Shown: piece after piece, positions 8,206 to 18,800 of the stretch
Layout: each line of letters begins with the position of its first letter
Numbering within the stretch: position 1 is the first letter of the stretch
From: Ketobacter sp. MCCC 1A13808
GTDB taxonomy: Bacteria; Pseudomonadota; Gammaproteobacteria; Pseudomonadales; Ketobacteraceae
Assembly: GCF_009746715.1 (NCBI RefSeq)
Contig: NZ_VRKW01000002.1
Location: forward strand, 606,637 to 670,636
Reading direction: 5' to 3'
DNA length: 64,000 nucleotides
Position numbers and translations under genes: made by a program
Notes under the pieces: generated by a model
What the model saw: the letters and a program-made list of their open reading frames with translations, nothing else
Told to the model about the DNA's origin: nothing
Databases searched by the model: none

Positions 8206-9681
8206 TTACACCGATTGCTTCTGTTCTGGTTGCCACACCAAATCCAATTCACGGGCGGCCTTCACATCATCCAGACGTCGCACCGGCTGGGTGTAGGGCG
8301 CCCCTTTCACCAGGTCCGGCGTTTCTTCCGCCTCTTTGCGTATCTTGATCATGGCCTCAATAAAACCATCCAACTCAGCGGGCGCTTCCGTTTCCGTTGG
8401 CTCAATCAGCCAACATTCCGGCACCAGCAAGGGGAAATAAGTAGTGGGCGCGTGGTAGCCATAATCCAGCATGCGTTTGGCAAAATCCATTGCAGTAACC
8501 CCCAGATCTTTGGCCTCTTTACTCAGGGTTATGATGAACTCATGGGTTGCCCGACGATCCGGATAAGCCAGCTGAAAACCGGCGGCAGCGGCCTTTTTCA
8601 TCATGTAGTTAGCATTCAGCGTAGAAAACTCGCCCACACGATGCATGCCTTCCCTGCCCAGAACACTGGCGTAAAAGAAAGCCCGTAATAACACACCGGC
8701 ATTCCCCATGTAGGTGGACAGGCGGCCGATGGTGCCGGGAATATCTTTTTCCGTTAACCAGCGATATTGTGCCTTCCCATCGATTTCCTCTTTGCCCACT
8801 ATCGGGGTCGGAAGATACGGCAACAATCTTTCACCTACCCCCACAGGTCCTGCTCCGGGGCCACCGCCACCATGGGGTGTGGCAAAGGTTTTATGCAGGT
8901 TCATATGCAACACATCGAAACCCATGTCGCCGGGGCGCACTTTACCCAGGATCGCATTGAGGTTGGCGCCATCGTAATATAATAATCCGCCTGCCTCATG
9001 TACCGCTTTGGCAATGTCTTTAATTTCACGTTCAAACACACCGCACGTCGATGGGTTCGTCATCATAAGTCCCGCCGTGTGCGGACCCACAGCAGCTTTT
9101 AAAGCCGCCAGATCCACATCACCGTGTTTATCGACAGGGATCTCCCGCACTTTGTATCCGCACATTACCGCTGTAGCAGGGTTGGTGCCATGGGCCGCTT
9201 CCGGAATCAGTATTTCCGTTCGCTCATGATCATTGCGTGCTTCATGATACGCCCGGATCATTGCCACCCCGGCGAACTCACCCTGGGCTCCGGCCATCGG
9301 GGTTAATGACACGCCTTTCATTCCAGTGACGTCTTTGAGCACTTCCTGCAAATCATAAAGGCAGGCCAGATAGCCCTGACTATGCTGTTCCGGTGCCAGC
9401 GGATGACGCGCTAAGAAACCCGGTAACATGGCGCCGCGGTGGGCGCCTCGGGGATTGTATTTCATGGTGCAACTACCCAGAGGATAAAACTGGGTGTCGA
9501 TACTGAAATTTTTCCGGGAAAGGTTGGTGTAATGCCGCACCACCTGCATTTCTCCCACTTCGGGCATAAGGGGTTTTTGTTTGCGACGCAATTCATCGGG
9601 AATATTGTCTCCAATGGTTTGCGCTGATGGTGCTTGTGACGTTGCGCGGCGTCCACTTTGGCTTTTTTCAAAAATCAGCAT
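8206..9681 (-). CDS. gcvPB: Glycine decarboxylase P-protein, subunit 2
   Basis: 491 residues, the PLP-binding half of a two-subunit glycine dehydrogenase (decarboxylating). The PLP lysine is K264 in [12 protein letters not shown], followed by a Gly-rich loop [12 protein letters not shown]. Other family blocks are [18 protein letters not shown] near the N-terminus, [20 protein letters not shown] and [17 protein letters not shown]. It removes CO2 from glycine and passes the aminomethyl group to the lipoyl arm of GcvH. Last of four genes, gcvT-gcvH-gcvPA-gcvPB, 42 bp after gcvPA. Many Gammaproteobacteria have one fused GcvP; the split form here is shared with Gram-positives, archaea and some Pseudomonadales relatives. 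Confidence 0.97.
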   Translation of the reverse strand: MLIFEKSQSGRRATSQAPSAQTIGDNIPDELRRKQKPLMPEVGEMQVVRHYTNLSRKNFSIDTQFYPLGSCTMKYNPRGAHRGAMLPGFLARHPLAPEQHSQGYLACLYDLQEVLKDVTGMKGVSLTPMAGAQGEFAGVAMIRAYHEARNDHERTEILIPEAAHGTNPATAVMCGYKVREIPVDKHGDVDLAALKAAVGPHTAGLMMTNPSTCGVFEREIKDIAKAVHEAGGLLYYDGANLNAILGKVRPGDMGFDVLHMNLHKTFATPHGGGGPGAGPVGVGERLLPYLPTPIVGKEEIDGKAQYRWLTEKDIPGTIGRLSTYMGNAGVLLRAFFYASVLGREGMHRVGEFSTLNANYMMKKAAAAGFQLAYPDRRATHEFIITLSKEAKDLGVTAMDFAKRMLDYGYHAPTTYFPLLVPECWLIEPTETEAPAELDGFIEAMIKIRKEAEETPDLVKGAPYTQPVRRLDDVKAARELDLVWQPEQKQSV

Positions 9682-9723
9682 GGTTTCAGTTCCACAAAAT
9701 AACGTTTATATCCAGCGACGGGA

Positions 9724-11082
9724 TTACTTCAATGCAGCATGTAAAGCATCGGCATAAAGTTGCAGATCGCTTTCCGTTTTTGTTTCTGTGACGCAAAGTA
9801 AAATGCAGTATTCCATTCCCGGATAATACACACCCAGATCTATTCCGCCCTGTATTCCTTTATCTGCTAATGTCTGTAATACCACCGATGCAGGTTTGGG
9901 GACCCGTATCACTGCTTCGTGAAACACCGGAGCCGAAAATACTTTTTCCACGCCTTCAATTGCGGTTAGCTTATCGAGCAGTGACAAGGTGCCGTTAAGA
10001 CTGGCCAACGCCACTTGCTCAAGTCCATCGGCTCCCAGCAAACTCATATAAATGGTGGCCGCCGTCATCGCCAAGCCCTGGTTAGTACATATATTGGAAG
10101 TGGCTTTGGAGCGCCGGATATGCTGCTCCCGTGCCTGTAATGTGAGGGCAAAACCCGGTCGGCCCTCCATATCCACGGTGCGGCCGATAATACGGCCCGG
10201 CATTTGCCGCACCAGCGATTGCTTACAGGTGATAAAACCAAAGTAGGGACCGCCGGAGGATAGTGGCACACCCAGAGGCTGTCCCTCTCCACAGGCGATA
10301 TCTGCACCCGATTGGCCCCATTCACCCGGAGGGGTAAGAATGGCCAGAGAGGTCGGGTTAACCACCCCGATCACCAGCATGGCGTTGGCATGCGCCCAGT
10401 CCGTGAGCGCATTTACATCTTCCAGTGAACCAAAAAAATTCGGTTGTTGAATAATTAATGCGGCATAGTCCTGACCTTCGTAAGACTTCAGATCAGAAAC
10501 CGAAGTACGACCGGTACCGCTTCCAAATGCGACGTCTTCCAGCACCAGTCCCTGGTTTTCCACAATATTGAGTGTGGCTTCACGGTACAGCGGATTCACC
10601 GAGGTCAACACCAATACTTTTTTCGACTTCGATTTGCGGTTTGCCCGTACCGCCATGAGCACGGCTTCGGCCAGACCGGAGCCACCGTCATACAACGAGG
10701 CGTTAGAAACGTCCATGGCGTTCAGATGCGCGACCATGGATTGATATTCGTAGATGAGTTGCAGAGTGCCCTGACTGGCTTCCGCCTGATAGGGTGTATA
10801 CGCAGTTAAAAACTCACCCCTCCCCGCCAGCTCCCACACTGCTGCCGGAATGTGATGCTCGTATGCTCCGGCACCGATGAAACATAACTTGTTGCTGTCC
10901 TGCGCAGCTCGATCGCTCATGATGCGCAAGGTGTCCATTTCGCTTTTACCATCGGGTACGTGTTGTAGCCGCTGGGCAATGATGTCCTTGGGAATTTCAT
11001 CGAACAAATCGTCGATACTTTTGGCACCAATGGTATCGAGCATGTGCTTAATATCATCATTGGTATGGGGTATATAGGGCAT
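9724..11082 (-). CDS. gcvPA: Glycine decarboxylase P-protein, subunit 1
   Basis: 452 residues, full length for the N-terminal subunit of the split P-protein. Signatures include the opening [78 protein letters not shown], and ANICTNQ-like [14 protein letters not shown]. It has the aminotransferase fold but not the PLP lysine, which lies in GcvPB; the two act as a complex. Preceded by a hairpin region between it and gcvH that could set the relative amounts of H and P proteins. Confidence 0.97.
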   Translation of the reverse strand: MPYIPHTNDDIKHMLDTIGAKSIDDLFDEIPKDIIAQRLQHVPDGKSEMDTLRIMSDRAAQDSNKLCFIGAGAYEHHIPAAVWELAGRGEFLTAYTPYQAEASQGTLQLIYEYQSMVAHLNAMDVSNASLYDGGSGLAEAVLMAVRANRKSKSKKVLVLTSVNPLYREATLNIVENQGLVLEDVAFGSGTGRTSVSDLKSYEGQDYAALIIQQPNFFGSLEDVNALTDWAHANAMLVIGVVNPTSLAILTPPGEWGQSGADIACGEGQPLGVPLSSGGPYFGFITCKQSLVRQMPGRIIGRTVDMEGRPGFALTLQAREQHIRRSKATSNICTNQGLAMTAATIYMSLLGADGLEQVALASLNGTLSLLDKLTAIEGVEKVFSAPVFHEAVIRVPKPASVVLQTLADKGIQGGIDLGVYYPGMEYCILLCVTETKTESDLQLYADALHAALK

Positions 11083-11142
11083 GTCAGGTTTCCCCAGTCT
11101 GGAAGTTAGATCGGCTATCGGGAATTAGGAAGTTAAACGTGC

Positions 11143-11182
11143 AAATCCCGCACCAGCGCTGGTTGCATGCTGATGCGGGTTT
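11143..11182 (-). terminator. Intercistronic hairpin between gcvH and gcvPA
   Basis: On the minus strand AAACCCGCATCAGC pairs with GCTGGTGCGGGATTT apart from one mismatch and one bulged base, giving a stem of about 14 pairs in the 130-bp gap after gcvH. There is no clear U run, so it is more likely a partial terminator or an mRNA-stabilising hairpin than a full stop. Confidence 0.45.
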
Positions 11183-11212
11183 AGCGGGATCTCGGTGTTC
11201 GGCTTGAGCGGC

Positions 11213-11599
11213 TTATTCGTCGTCCAGCTGCTCCTGATATTCGTCAGCGGTCAGGGTGTTTTCCACTTCCTGTTCGTCCGCCATCTGGATTTTGAACATC
11301 CAACCCTCGCCGTAGGAATCAGAGTTGACCAGTTCAGGTTCCGCTTCCAGACGCTCATTGACTTCGATGACTTCACCAGACACCGGAGTATAAATATCGG
11401 AAGCGGCCTTAACGGATTCCACCACGCCGGCTTCGTCACCTGCCGCCAGAGTCGTGCCTATATCCGGCACTTCCACAAACACCAGATCGCCCATGGCTTT
11501 CTGGGCATGATCAGTGATGCCGATGGTGGCAACGCCATCTTCAACCCGTACCCACTCGTGCGAAGACAGGTAGCGTAATTCGATTGGTATATCGCTCAT
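11213..11599 (-). CDS. gcvH: Glycine cleavage system H protein
   Basis: 128 residues, standard length. The lipoyl-lysine is K64 in [19 protein letters not shown]; the N-terminus ([26 protein letters not shown]) is the diagnostic H-protein sequence. It shuttles the aminomethyl intermediate from the P-protein to GcvT and later passes electrons to lipoamide dehydrogenase (not in this window). 28 bp downstream of gcvT, in the same transcript. AGGAATCGAAACC places a ribosome-binding site before the ATG. Confidence 0.97.
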   Translation of the reverse strand: MSDIPIELRYLSSHEWVRVEDGVATIGITDHAQKAMGDLVFVEVPDIGTTLAAGDEAGVVESVKAASDIYTPVSGEVIEVNERLEAEPELVNSDSYGEGWMFKIQMADEQEVENTLTADEYQEQLDDE

Positions 11600-11627
11600 G
11601 GTTTCGATTCCTCGGATCTAAACAGAT

Positions 11628-12713
11628 TTATTCAAATACTTTCTTGCCGTTGCGGACAAACGGCGGTTTCACGACTCTGACATCATGTAACCTGCCGCGG
11701 ATTTCTACCTGTGCAGTCGCTGCCGTGCCTGCCGGCACCCGGGCCAAAGCAATAGAATAGCCCAAGGTAGGTGAAAATGTACCACTGGTAATTTCCCCTT
11801 CGCCAACGTTTTCTATAAGCACTTTCTGGTGCCCCCTCAGGACGCCCCGGGTTTCCATCACCAAGCCTACCTGTTTCATGGCAACTCCCTCATTTTTCAG
11901 CTGTTGCAGGGACGCCCTGCCGATGAAGTTCCGCTCCTCAGGCTGCCAGGCTATAGTCCAGCCCATACCGGCCGCTAACGGCGATACACCTTCATCCATA
12001 TCGGAGCCGTACAGATTCATACCCGCTTCCAGCCGCAACGTGTCCCTGGCACCCAGGCCGCAGGGAACTACTCCACCAGCGATCAGCTGCTGCCAGAAAT
12101 CAGCGGCTTGGCCTTCAGGCAACATAATTTCGAGCCCGTCTTCACCGGTATAGCCGGTACGGGCGATAAACCAATCTTCGCTCGGCTGGCCCTCAAATAC
12201 GCTCAGCGTGTTGATCACATCCGCTTTTGGTGAGCCTAATACGGCCGCGGCTTTAGGGATCGCATTGGGACCCTGCACTGCAATCATGGCGAAATCGGGA
12301 CGCTCTTGTAGAGCCACATCAAAATCTGTGGCCTGTTGCTGCATCCAGGAAAGGTCTTTTTCACGAGTCGCGCAGTTGACGACCAGCCGATACCAACCGT
12401 TCATGTTATAAACAATAAGATCGTCGATAACGCCGCCATCCGGATCCAGCATTGCGCTATAAAGGGCTTTGCCGGTCGCTTTCAGTTTGGCTACGTTATT
12501 CGCCAGCAAATTCTGCAAGTAGGCCTGACTTTGCGCCCCGGTCACATCGACCACCGTCATGTGAGAGACATCGAACATGCCCGCATCGGTCCGCACGCTG
12601 TTGTGCTCTTCAATTTGCGAACCATAGTGGATGGGCATATCCCAGCCGCCAAAATCGACGATTTTCGCTCCGGCTTGAAGATGGCTTTCATATAGGGCTG
12701 TGCGCTGGGCCAT
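11628..12713 (-). CDS. gcvT: Glycine cleavage system aminomethyltransferase (T protein)
   Basis: 361 residues from ATG 12713, with GGAGC 9 bases upstream; the frame is open to 12806 but the extra 31 residues are not family-like and would cover the promoter. Motifs: [27 protein letters not shown] at the N-terminus, [14 protein letters not shown], the folate-binding region with [16 protein letters not shown], and [23 protein letters not shown]. It releases ammonia and makes 5,10-methylene-tetrahydrofolate. The C-terminal barrel ([30 protein letters not shown]) is complete. First gene of the gcv operon. No glycine riboswitch fits between it and the predicted promoter. Confidence 0.97.
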   Translation of the reverse strand: MAQRTALYESHLQAGAKIVDFGGWDMPIHYGSQIEEHNSVRTDAGMFDVSHMTVVDVTGAQSQAYLQNLLANNVAKLKATGKALYSAMLDPDGGVIDDLIVYNMNGWYRLVVNCATREKDLSWMQQQATDFDVALQERPDFAMIAVQGPNAIPKAAAVLGSPKADVINTLSVFEGQPSEDWFIARTGYTGEDGLEIMLPEGQAADFWQQLIAGGVVPCGLGARDTLRLEAGMNLYGSDMDEGVSPLAAGMGWTIAWQPEERNFIGRASLQQLKNEGVAMKQVGLVMETRGVLRGHQKVLIENVGEGEITSGTFSPTLGYSIALARVPAGTAATAQVEIRGRLHDVRVVKPPFVRNGKKVFE

Positions 12714-12770
12714 GCTGAATGCTCCGGTCTTGAGGGTTGCGCTTAAGCGTGGGGCTATCGAATGAGGCGC

Positions 12771-12799
12771 ATTGTACTCAGCTGAAGGGACGGTGACCA
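12771..12799 (-). promoter_or_regulatory. Sigma-70-type promoter of the gcv operon
   Basis: On the minus strand TGGTCA (12794-12799) and TACAAT (12771-12776) are separated by exactly 17 bases, a good match to the housekeeping promoter. Transcription would start near 12764, leaving a leader of about 50 bases before gcvT. Confidence 0.55.
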
Positions 12800-12837
12800 G
12801 AGCCACCTCAAATAAACGCGGGCCGCCAACGAACCCG

Positions 12838-14487
12838 TTAGCGGGAGGAGCCGCGCACCAGCACTATCACCGGTATCAACCCCACCAGCACCAGTGTGAG
12901 CCCGGGTAATGCCGCTTGCGGCCACATGCCTTCAGAAGTCATTTCATAAATACGCACAGCCAGTGTATCCCAGCCAAAAGGGCGCATCAGCAACGTCGCC
13001 GGCATTTCTTTCATGACATCCACAAAAACAAGCAAAGCAGCGGTAAATAAGCCCGGTGCCAGCATCGGCAGATAAATTCGGCGTACAATATCCATGGGCT
13101 GTGCCCCCAGAATCGACGCAGCTTCTGGAATCGAAGGCCTGATTCGCTCCAGGCTGGTTTCGACCGGCCCATAAGCCGCCGCCAGAAACCGGGTAGCGTA
13201 AGCTAGTAACAGCGCCAACACCCCGCCCACAAACCAGGGTTGCACGGCGAATCCCAAACCACTCTGGACAGCGGCAACGATGCTATCCAACCAATTAAAA
13301 CTGAGCATGATACCCACAGCCAACACCGAGCCGGGCAGTGCGTAGCCAACGGTTGCCAGCCGTACCACCGCAGCAGACAATTTTCCCTTGTAGGTTCGTT
13401 TGTATAACGCCAGCAGGAACGCGGCAGCGACGGTGATGATCGCCGCCAATGCAGCCAGTGATAGGGTGTGCCCCACCAGCCCCATATATCGACTATCCAG
13501 ATCGCGCCAGGAATATTTGGCCACCCAGAAGACCAGTTGTGCTACCGGAACCAGAAAGGCCAGCGTCAGCACCAAACCACAGTAAAGCGTTGCCGCCACG
13601 GCTCTGCCGCCCCGTAACGGGATACGGGAGTGGGCCACCGCTCGCTTGCCACTTTGAAAATATTCGGCTCCTCCACGTATTTTGCGTTCGGCAAACAGGC
13701 CGCTGAGCACAATAAGCAACAGAATGGACGCCAACTGCGCCGCTGTACGAATATCAAAGAAGCCATACCAGGCTTTATAGATCGCAGTGGTAAAGGTATC
13801 GTAATTGAAGATCTGTACCGCACCGAAATCCGCCAGGGTTTCCATCAGTGCCAGCGCCAATCCCGCCACAATAGCCGGCCTCGCCATCGGCAATGCCACT
13901 TTGAAAAAGCCCAACACCGGGTTATAACCCAACACACGTGCTGCTTCCAGAGGCTCGCGCCCCTGCGCCAAAAAGGCATTGCGGGAAAGCATATACACGT
14001 AAGGATAGAGCACCAGTGACATCACCATTACTACGGCTCCGGTGCCACGAAAGCTGAAGGAAATGCCGCTACCGAACCAGGCGCGCAGCTGCTGTTGCAC
14101 CGGGCCGGAATAATCCAGCAGCCCGACCATTACAAACGCCATCACATAAGCGGGTACAGCCAGTGGCAGCATTAAACCCACATCGAAAAGCTTGCGCCCG
14201 GGAAACTGGCAGGATGCCGTCAACCATGCCAAAGACACCCCCAATATCAGCACCGAAATGGACACCCCGAGCACCAATATAAACGTATTCCCGAGCAACC
14301 GCCCCAACTGGGTTTGTATCAGGTGTAACCACAGGTCGGCTTCGATACCGTTCCAGCTCAAAACCACCACCAGCAGAGGTGCCGCCACCATCGTGGCCAG
14401 CACCAACGCTGCGGCACGCAAAAGCCCGATCCGCCTGAGCAGACCGGGCTTTTGCGCTTCGTTGTAGCGGTGTGTCAGTTCAGACAA
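12838..14487 (-). CDS. Ferric iron ABC transporter permease (FbpB/SfuB type)
   Basis: 549 residues, a duplicated permease with two sets of membrane helices, as in the bacterial Fe3+ importers FbpB/SfuB/HitB. Two EAA loops, the contact points for the ATPase, are visible: [20 protein letters not shown] in the first half and [20 protein letters not shown] in the second. The start follows the stop of the binding-protein gene directly (14488/14487), so the pair is translationally coupled. The gene ends 125 bp before gcvT. No ABC ATPase (FbpC) gene follows, so the ATPase must be encoded elsewhere. Confidence 0.88.
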   Translation of the reverse strand: MSELTHRYNEAQKPGLLRRIGLLRAAALVLATMVAAPLLVVVLSWNGIEADLWLHLIQTQLGRLLGNTFILVLGVSISVLILGVSLAWLTASCQFPGRKLFDVGLMLPLAVPAYVMAFVMVGLLDYSGPVQQQLRAWFGSGISFSFRGTGAVVMVMSLVLYPYVYMLSRNAFLAQGREPLEAARVLGYNPVLGFFKVALPMARPAIVAGLALALMETLADFGAVQIFNYDTFTTAIYKAWYGFFDIRTAAQLASILLLIVLSGLFAERKIRGGAEYFQSGKRAVAHSRIPLRGGRAVAATLYCGLVLTLAFLVPVAQLVFWVAKYSWRDLDSRYMGLVGHTLSLAALAAIITVAAAFLLALYKRTYKGKLSAAVVRLATVGYALPGSVLAVGIMLSFNWLDSIVAAVQSGLGFAVQPWFVGGVLALLLAYATRFLAAAYGPVETSLERIRPSIPEAASILGAQPMDIVRRIYLPMLAPGLFTAALLVFVDVMKEMPATLLMRPFGWDTLAVRIYEMTSEGMWPQAALPGLTLVLVGLIPVIVLVRGSSR

Positions 14488-15543
14488 TTATCGGTAGCCT
14501 GTGCGATCCATCAATTTAATCGCTTCGCCCTGACGCTGCCCGGCAACTTCGACCGGCAATTGATCGGCTTTGAAATCGCCCCAGGACTTCACCAGGTCAT
14601 TCACTGGAACCGCTGGGTTAACTGGAAACTCCATATTAACGCCGCCAAAAATACGCTGGGCCTCGCCCCGCGACAACCACTCGATCAGCTTCTGTGCTTC
14701 GCCCGGGTGTTTGGCATACTTGGTGACACCGGCTCCGGAGATATTGACGTGCACGCCCGAGATCTCCTGATTGGCCCAGAATAATTTGAGTGGAATCTCA
14801 GGGTCTTCCGCTTGCATACGCCCAAAGTAATAGCTGTTTACAATCCCCACATCACACTGACCGGCAACAATCGCCTGCATCAGCAACGTATCATCAGCAA
14901 AAACGTCCGTGGCCAGATTATCTACCCACCCCTTGACCACTTCTTCGGTGCGTTCGATTCCATGACGTTCGATCAACGTAGCTACCAGTGATTGGTTATA
15001 CACTTTCTTTGAGGTACGCAAACACAGACGCCCATTCCAGTCTTCAGTGGAAAGGTTTTCGTAGGTGCTTAGTTCTTCCGGTTTAACCCGCTCAGTGGAG
15101 TAAACTATCGTTCGCGCCCGCACCGACAAACCAAACCAACGATGCTCCGAATCCTGAAACTTATCGGGCACGTCTTCTTCCAGGGTTTTGGATTGAATGG
15201 GGCGTAACAGCCCCAAATGCGCTGCCTGCCAAAGATTACCCACGTCAACGGTAATCAGCATATCTGCGGGAGTCCGCTCACCCTCGGCTTCCAGGCGGGC
15301 AATAAGGGGCCCTGCTGCATCCGTAATATAGGTGATTTTAACACCGGTCTCTTCACTGTATAAATCGAAAAGCGGCTTCACCAATTGCTCTTTACGCGAT
15401 GAATAAACCACGACTTCTGGTGTATCGGCACTCGCCTTTGCTGGTTCGTTATCGCCGTCGCTCTTATCGCTATTCTCGCTACAACCGGCGACAGAAAGTA
15501 ACATGACCAATGATAGGGCCCCGACACTCAGGTATTTACCCAT
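14488..15543 (-). CDS. Ferric iron ABC transporter substrate-binding lipoprotein
   Basis: 351 residues. A lipobox LSVAGC (Cys21) after a short hydrophobic signal predicts attachment to the periplasmic face of the inner membrane; a Ser/Asp/Glu-rich linker follows. The mature protein matches FbpA/Fut[23 protein letters not shown] at the start, [20 protein letters not shown], and VNSYYFGRM, where the Tyr pair coordinates Fe3+ in this family. [21 protein letters not shown] closes the fold. It captures ferric iron and delivers it to the permease encoded next. Upstream lies a palindromic region that may mediate iron control. Confidence 0.88.
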   Translation of the reverse strand: MGKYLSVGALSLVMLLSVAGCSENSDKSDGDNEPAKASADTPEVVVYSSRKEQLVKPLFDLYSEETGVKITYITDAAGPLIARLEAEGERTPADMLITVDVGNLWQAAHLGLLRPIQSKTLEEDVPDKFQDSEHRWFGLSVRARTIVYSTERVKPEELSTYENLSTEDWNGRLCLRTSKKVYNQSLVATLIERHGIERTEEVVKGWVDNLATDVFADDTLLMQAIVAGQCDVGIVNSYYFGRMQAEDPEIPLKLFWANQEISGVHVNISGAGVTKYAKHPGEAQKLIEWLSRGEAQRIFGGVNMEFPVNPAVPVNDLVKSWGDFKADQLPVEVAGQRQGEAIKLMDRTGYR

Positions 15544-15625
15544 TACTTATTGCTCCCGTGGAATACATATGAACACTCTCTGACGGACTATTTGTACAAC
15601 AGTTCAACAGATTGGGGGATCAGAT

Positions 15626-15649
15626 GATAATACCTTGCATTTGCAAATG
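15626..15649 (-). promoter_or_regulatory. Candidate control region of the ferric transporter
   Basis: A GATAAT hexamer (15626-15631) and a perfect 12-base palindrome CATTTGCAAATG (15638-15649) sit about 95 bp upstream of the binding-protein start, overlapping a possible -10 (TATTAT on the minus strand). GATAAT-like hexamers make up Fur boxes, and Fur control would be expected for this transporter, but the match to the 19-bp consensus is incomplete. Confidence 0.35.
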
Positions 15650-15682
15650 AAACTGCTTCCCTGCATATTCCGCTCGATTCAA

Positions 15683-17017
15683 TTAAACGGTCGGCAGAAA
15701 GAGGTTGAAACAGGTCAGACCTGTCGGGTCCTGGTGTAAAGTCAATTTACCACCATGCAACAGTACCAGCTCCCACGCCAGAGGCAACGCCAGACCGGAG
15801 CTGCCTGCCTCTCTGGCACATTTACTGTGTAAATGATCGTAGCGGTCAAACAAGCGCAACTGCTCGGGCGGGGAAAGCAATTCGGCGTAGTAGCAAACCT
15901 GAATCAACCCGCCCTGCTGCAAATTTCCAAGCTCAACATTAATCGTTTTTTTGACGGAATATTTGATGCTGTGAGCCAGAATACTAATCAGCACTTGCAC
16001 AATACGCTGTCCGTCAGCAATCACCTGCACACTGTTGCCAAACACCAGTTTCACATTACTGCCAGCCCGCAGCGCCTCAGGCTCGACCTCGCGCCAGGCT
16101 CGATCCAGCGCTTGCTGCAGCTCCAGCGGACTTTTGCTCAAGGTCATACTGCCGGCTTCTATCCGCGACAGATCCAACAAATCATCCAACAGTCGCATCA
16201 TGCGCTGGCCATTAATTAAAATGTGATTCAGAGCATCAATCTCCCGCTTCTGCAGGCGTCCGGATACATGCTTGTTCAAACGCTGCGAAAAGCCGAGCAC
16301 CGAATTAAGCGGTGTACGCAATTCGTGACTCATATTAGCCAGAAAGCGGGTTTTGGCCAGCACTGCCCGTTGGGCGTCTTCTTCCGCCTGCTCTGCCCGT
16401 TGAATATGTAGTTTGAGATCATGGTTTTGACGGGCCAGAGTTTTCTCGGACTGTTCTAGCTGGGAAAGATAGCTGCTCATCAGAATCAGAATGGCCGCAG
16501 TTACACCAAAGCACTGCACCAACACCTGGGAGGGTCGCGAGTCCGGCGGCGTTAAATCCAGAAAAGGCATGCCTTGCTGCTGCAGAAAGTGCACCAGCGC
16601 CAGGGACAGCAAAATCAAAATGCCCCACATCAAGCCGGTGCGTAAACTCACCAGCAATCCTGCCAATAAGGGAACGACCAACCACCATCCGGTTGCTATT
16701 GAGCCGATTCCACCACCGGTATAGATGGCGCCGGCTCCCGCCACATAAAGGGCCAGCGGGGCGAGATGGGACGCGGGATAGAGTTTTTTGGTAAAGCGAA
16801 GCAACAGGATGGAGGCCATCATCAATAGCATCGCACAGGGAATGGCCACCATGCGAACTTCAATTTGCCACTGAAAAGCACGCAACAGATAGGGGACACC
16901 GAGCAGCAGCAATAGATAAGCCGAAGCAGTTAATGTGCGCACCCGGCGCAACTCAATCGGAGTCGTGTTCGTTGACTCCCAACCACTATTCAGCAGCCAA
17001 TCCATTTGGTTGCGCAC
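15683..17017 (-). CDS. Membrane histidine-kinase-like protein with degenerate ATPase domain
   Basis: 444 residues. About six membrane segments fill residues 30-185 (MASE-like sensor region), followed by a coiled coil and a good HisKA box: FLANMSHELRTPLNSVLGFS with phospho-acceptor H231, and a second helix ending LLDLSRIEAGSMTL. The C-terminal HATPase part is eroded. The N box reads QVLISILAHSIKYS (339-353) where QVLxNLLxNAIKYS is expected, so the Mg-binding Asn is missing. The G1 box DxGxG is replaced by YYAELLS (about 386-392), while flanking SPPEQLRLFDRYDHL and the G2-like SGLALPLAWELVLLHGG remain. It probably cannot bind ATP normally. No response regulator is adjacent, so it may act as a scaffold or phosphatase. 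Confidence 0.82.
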   Translation of the reverse strand: MRNQMDWLLNSGWESTNTTPIELRRVRTLTASAYLLLLLGVPYLLRAFQWQIEVRMVAIPCAMLLMMASILLLRFTKKLYPASHLAPLALYVAGAGAIYTGGGIGSIATGWWLVVPLLAGLLVSLRTGLMWGILILLSLALVHFLQQQGMPFLDLTPPDSRPSQVLVQCFGVTAAILILMSSYLSQLEQSEKTLARQNHDLKLHIQRAEQAEEDAQRAVLAKTRFLANMSHELRTPLNSVLGFSQRLNKHVSGRLQKREIDALNHILINGQRMMRLLDDLLDLSRIEAGSMTLSKSPLELQQALDRAWREVEPEALRAGSNVKLVFGNSVQVIADGQRIVQVLISILAHSIKYSVKKTINVELGNLQQGGLIQVCYYAELLSPPEQLRLFDRYDHLHSKCAREAGSSGLALPLAWELVLLHGGKLTLHQDPTGLTCFNLFLPTV

Positions 17018-17043
17018 TCAATAACGCTCCGAATAGTTTTCGT

Positions 17044-17439
17044 TTAAGCGGCGACTTCTTTGCCGGAATCCGCCTTTTTCCCGTCATCTGAGCTGGCCTG
17101 GTTTTCCGTCCCGGGCTGGCCCTGTGTCTGGTTGTTCTGTTGCGCCGCCGGCGCCCCGGAATCGGCTTCCGGCAGTAATTCGGGTTGCTGAGGATCCGGC
17201 CCGAGTTCTTCCAGCACCGGACGCAGCTTTTCGCTTAATCCCACTTCGCACACCCTGCCACGCAGATCTATGTCTTTGGCGTTCATTTCTATCAGTTGGT
17301 TCAGCGCCTGATCGTAGTGACGCTGATGATACAGCTCCGCTGTATCTTTGCCGGACACCCATTCACCCTTGCGGGTTAAATACTGGCCCAGTTGATTGCG
17401 CACGACAAACGTAGTTGCTGTAGTTGTCATGGTTGACAT
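17044..17439 (-). CDS. Small conserved hypothetical protein with disordered tail
   Basis: 131 residues; start at 17439 has AGGAG 7 bases upstream. Residues 10-80 look folded (FVVRNQLGQYLTRKGEWVSG, then HQRHYDQALNQLIEMNAKDIDLRGRV), a pattern I associate with small pseudomonad proteins of unknown role. The last 50 residues are Gln, Pro, Ala and Ser rich and likely disordered (QQPELLPEADSGAPAAQQNN). No signal or membrane segment. It sits between the degenerate kinase gene (27 bp apart) and ubiI, and could be co-transcribed with the former. Confidence 0.65.
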   Translation of the reverse strand: MSTMTTTATTFVVRNQLGQYLTRKGEWVSGKDTAELYHQRHYDQALNQLIEMNAKDIDLRGRVCEVGLSEKLRPVLEELGPDPQQPELLPEADSGAPAAQQNNQTQGQPGTENQASSDDGKKADSGKEVAA

Positions 17440-17528
17440 TACTAACTCCTGGTTTTACATCCAAATCAATAGGGCAAATTAACAGCCCTGAAAAACTAAC
17501 TTTAGCAGTTTAGAAATTTGCTACCAAA

Positions 17529-18800
17529 TCAGAAGTCGGCTAGCAGCCCCGGCTGCGCCAAAACCGGCAAATCACCTTCCATTCCCATCGCCCTCACCAT
17601 AATATGGTTTTTAAGATGCCCATGCTGATTAAACAGGGACATTCCCCTGTTACGCAGCACGCGCAAGGGAGCAAGATCGGCTCCGAACAACTGCTTGAAC
17701 CCTTCCATTGCCGACATCATCAACAAGTTGTGGGGTTTTCGCCGCCGCTGGTAGCGACGCAGAATACTGAAATCCTGCATCGGTAGCTGATTCTCTGCTG
17801 CTCTGTGAATTTCTTCCGCCAAAACAGCTGCGTCCAAAAATCCAAGGTTGATGCCTTGACCAGCCAACGGATGCAGGCTGTGGGCCGCATCACCGATCAG
17901 CGCGACGCCAGGCATAGCGTAATACACCGCGTGATTCTGAATCAGCGGAAATCGGAAGCGTCGATCCACCGACAACACAGCGCCCAGCCGGTGCTCAAAT
18001 GCTTGCGCCAATTGGCTGCAAAACGCGGCATCATCCATTTCTGTAAGGGCTTTGGACTGTTCGTGCCCCAGTGTCCAGACGATAGAACTGATACAGGACC
18101 GATGGTGATTCCCTGCCCCCTCCTGCAAAGGCAGAAACGCTAACGGACCGGACTCCAGGAATACCTGACGGGCAGTACACTGATGGGGCTGCTCGGTTTT
18201 CACGGTAGTCACTATGGCCTGTTGTCCATAATCCCAGGTACGGCAGCGGAAGCCCAATTGATCCCGCACCCGCGAACGGCCACCGTCCGCACCGACCAGA
18301 ATTGCCGGTTGCAGTTCAGCACCATCCTCCAGCACCACTAGCCACCCATCTGCCTGGTCCCGCTCCAGAATCTTCTGCAGTCCCTGCTGCCGGATCTCGA
18401 TATTGTCTGCGGCTTGTACCCGCTGCAGCAAACAATGTGTGGTGATCCGGTTTTCTACAATATGCCCTACATGTTCCTCCCCCACATCCCGGGCGTGAAA
18501 CTGGATGTTGCCGGTGCCATCCCGGTCCCACACATCCATGTGAGCAAAAGGACTTATCCGGTATTGTGCCATGTCATCCCATACGCCGAGTTTACGCAGA
18601 ATATTCTCTGAAGCATGAGTGAGGGCACTAACCCGGGGATCAAACGCATCCGGCCATTGATCCGGTGACGGCGGCATCTGCGGATCGATCAGCAATACCG
18701 AAACCTCAGAGTCCGCCAACGCAGCCGCTAAAGCCAGACCCGCCATTCCGGCGCCGGCGATTAAAACATCCGGCTTTTCGAGCCGTGAATTCGAGTTCAT
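17529..18800 (-). CDS. ubiI: Ubiquinone biosynthesis FAD hydroxylase UbiI (VisC)
   Basis: 423 residues. N-terminal FAD-binding motif VLIAGAGMAGLALAAALADSEVSVLLIDP; central DG motif LVGADGGRSRVRDQLG; and GDAAHSLHPLAGQGINLGFLDA, the UbiH/UbiI/UbiF/Coq6 signature. It inserts oxygen at a ring position of the octaprenyl phenol precursor of ubiquinone at the membrane surface (C5 in E. coli UbiI). The start codon overlaps the stop of ubiH by 4 bases. The order ygfB-pepP-ubiH-ubiI is the same as in E. coli and pseudomonads, which decides between the ubi hydroxylases. Confidence 0.92.
   Translation of the reverse strand: MNSNSRLEKPDVLIAGAGMAGLALAAALADSEVSVLLIDPQMPPSPDQWPDAFDPRVSALTHASENILRKLGVWDDMAQYRISPFAHMDVWDRDGTGNIQFHARDVGEEHVGHIVENRITTHCLLQRVQAADNIEIRQQGLQKILERDQADGWLVVLEDGAELQPAILVGADGGRSRVRDQLGFRCRTWDYGQQAIVTTVKTEQPHQCTARQVFLESGPLAFLPLQEGAGNHHRSCISSIVWTLGHEQSKALTEMDDAAFCSQLAQAFEHRLGAVLSVDRRFRFPLIQNHAVYYAMPGVALIGDAAHSLHPLAGQGINLGFLDAAVLAEEIHRAAENQLPMQDFSILRRYQRRRKPHNLLMMSAMEGFKQLFGADLAPLRVLRNRGMSLFNQHGHLKNHIMVRAMGMEGDLPVLAQPGLLADF

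Noticed and set aside
12714..12837. Glycine riboswitch upstream of gcvT
   Set aside because: The leader from the predicted promoter is only about 50 bases and no tandem aptamer motifs are seen.
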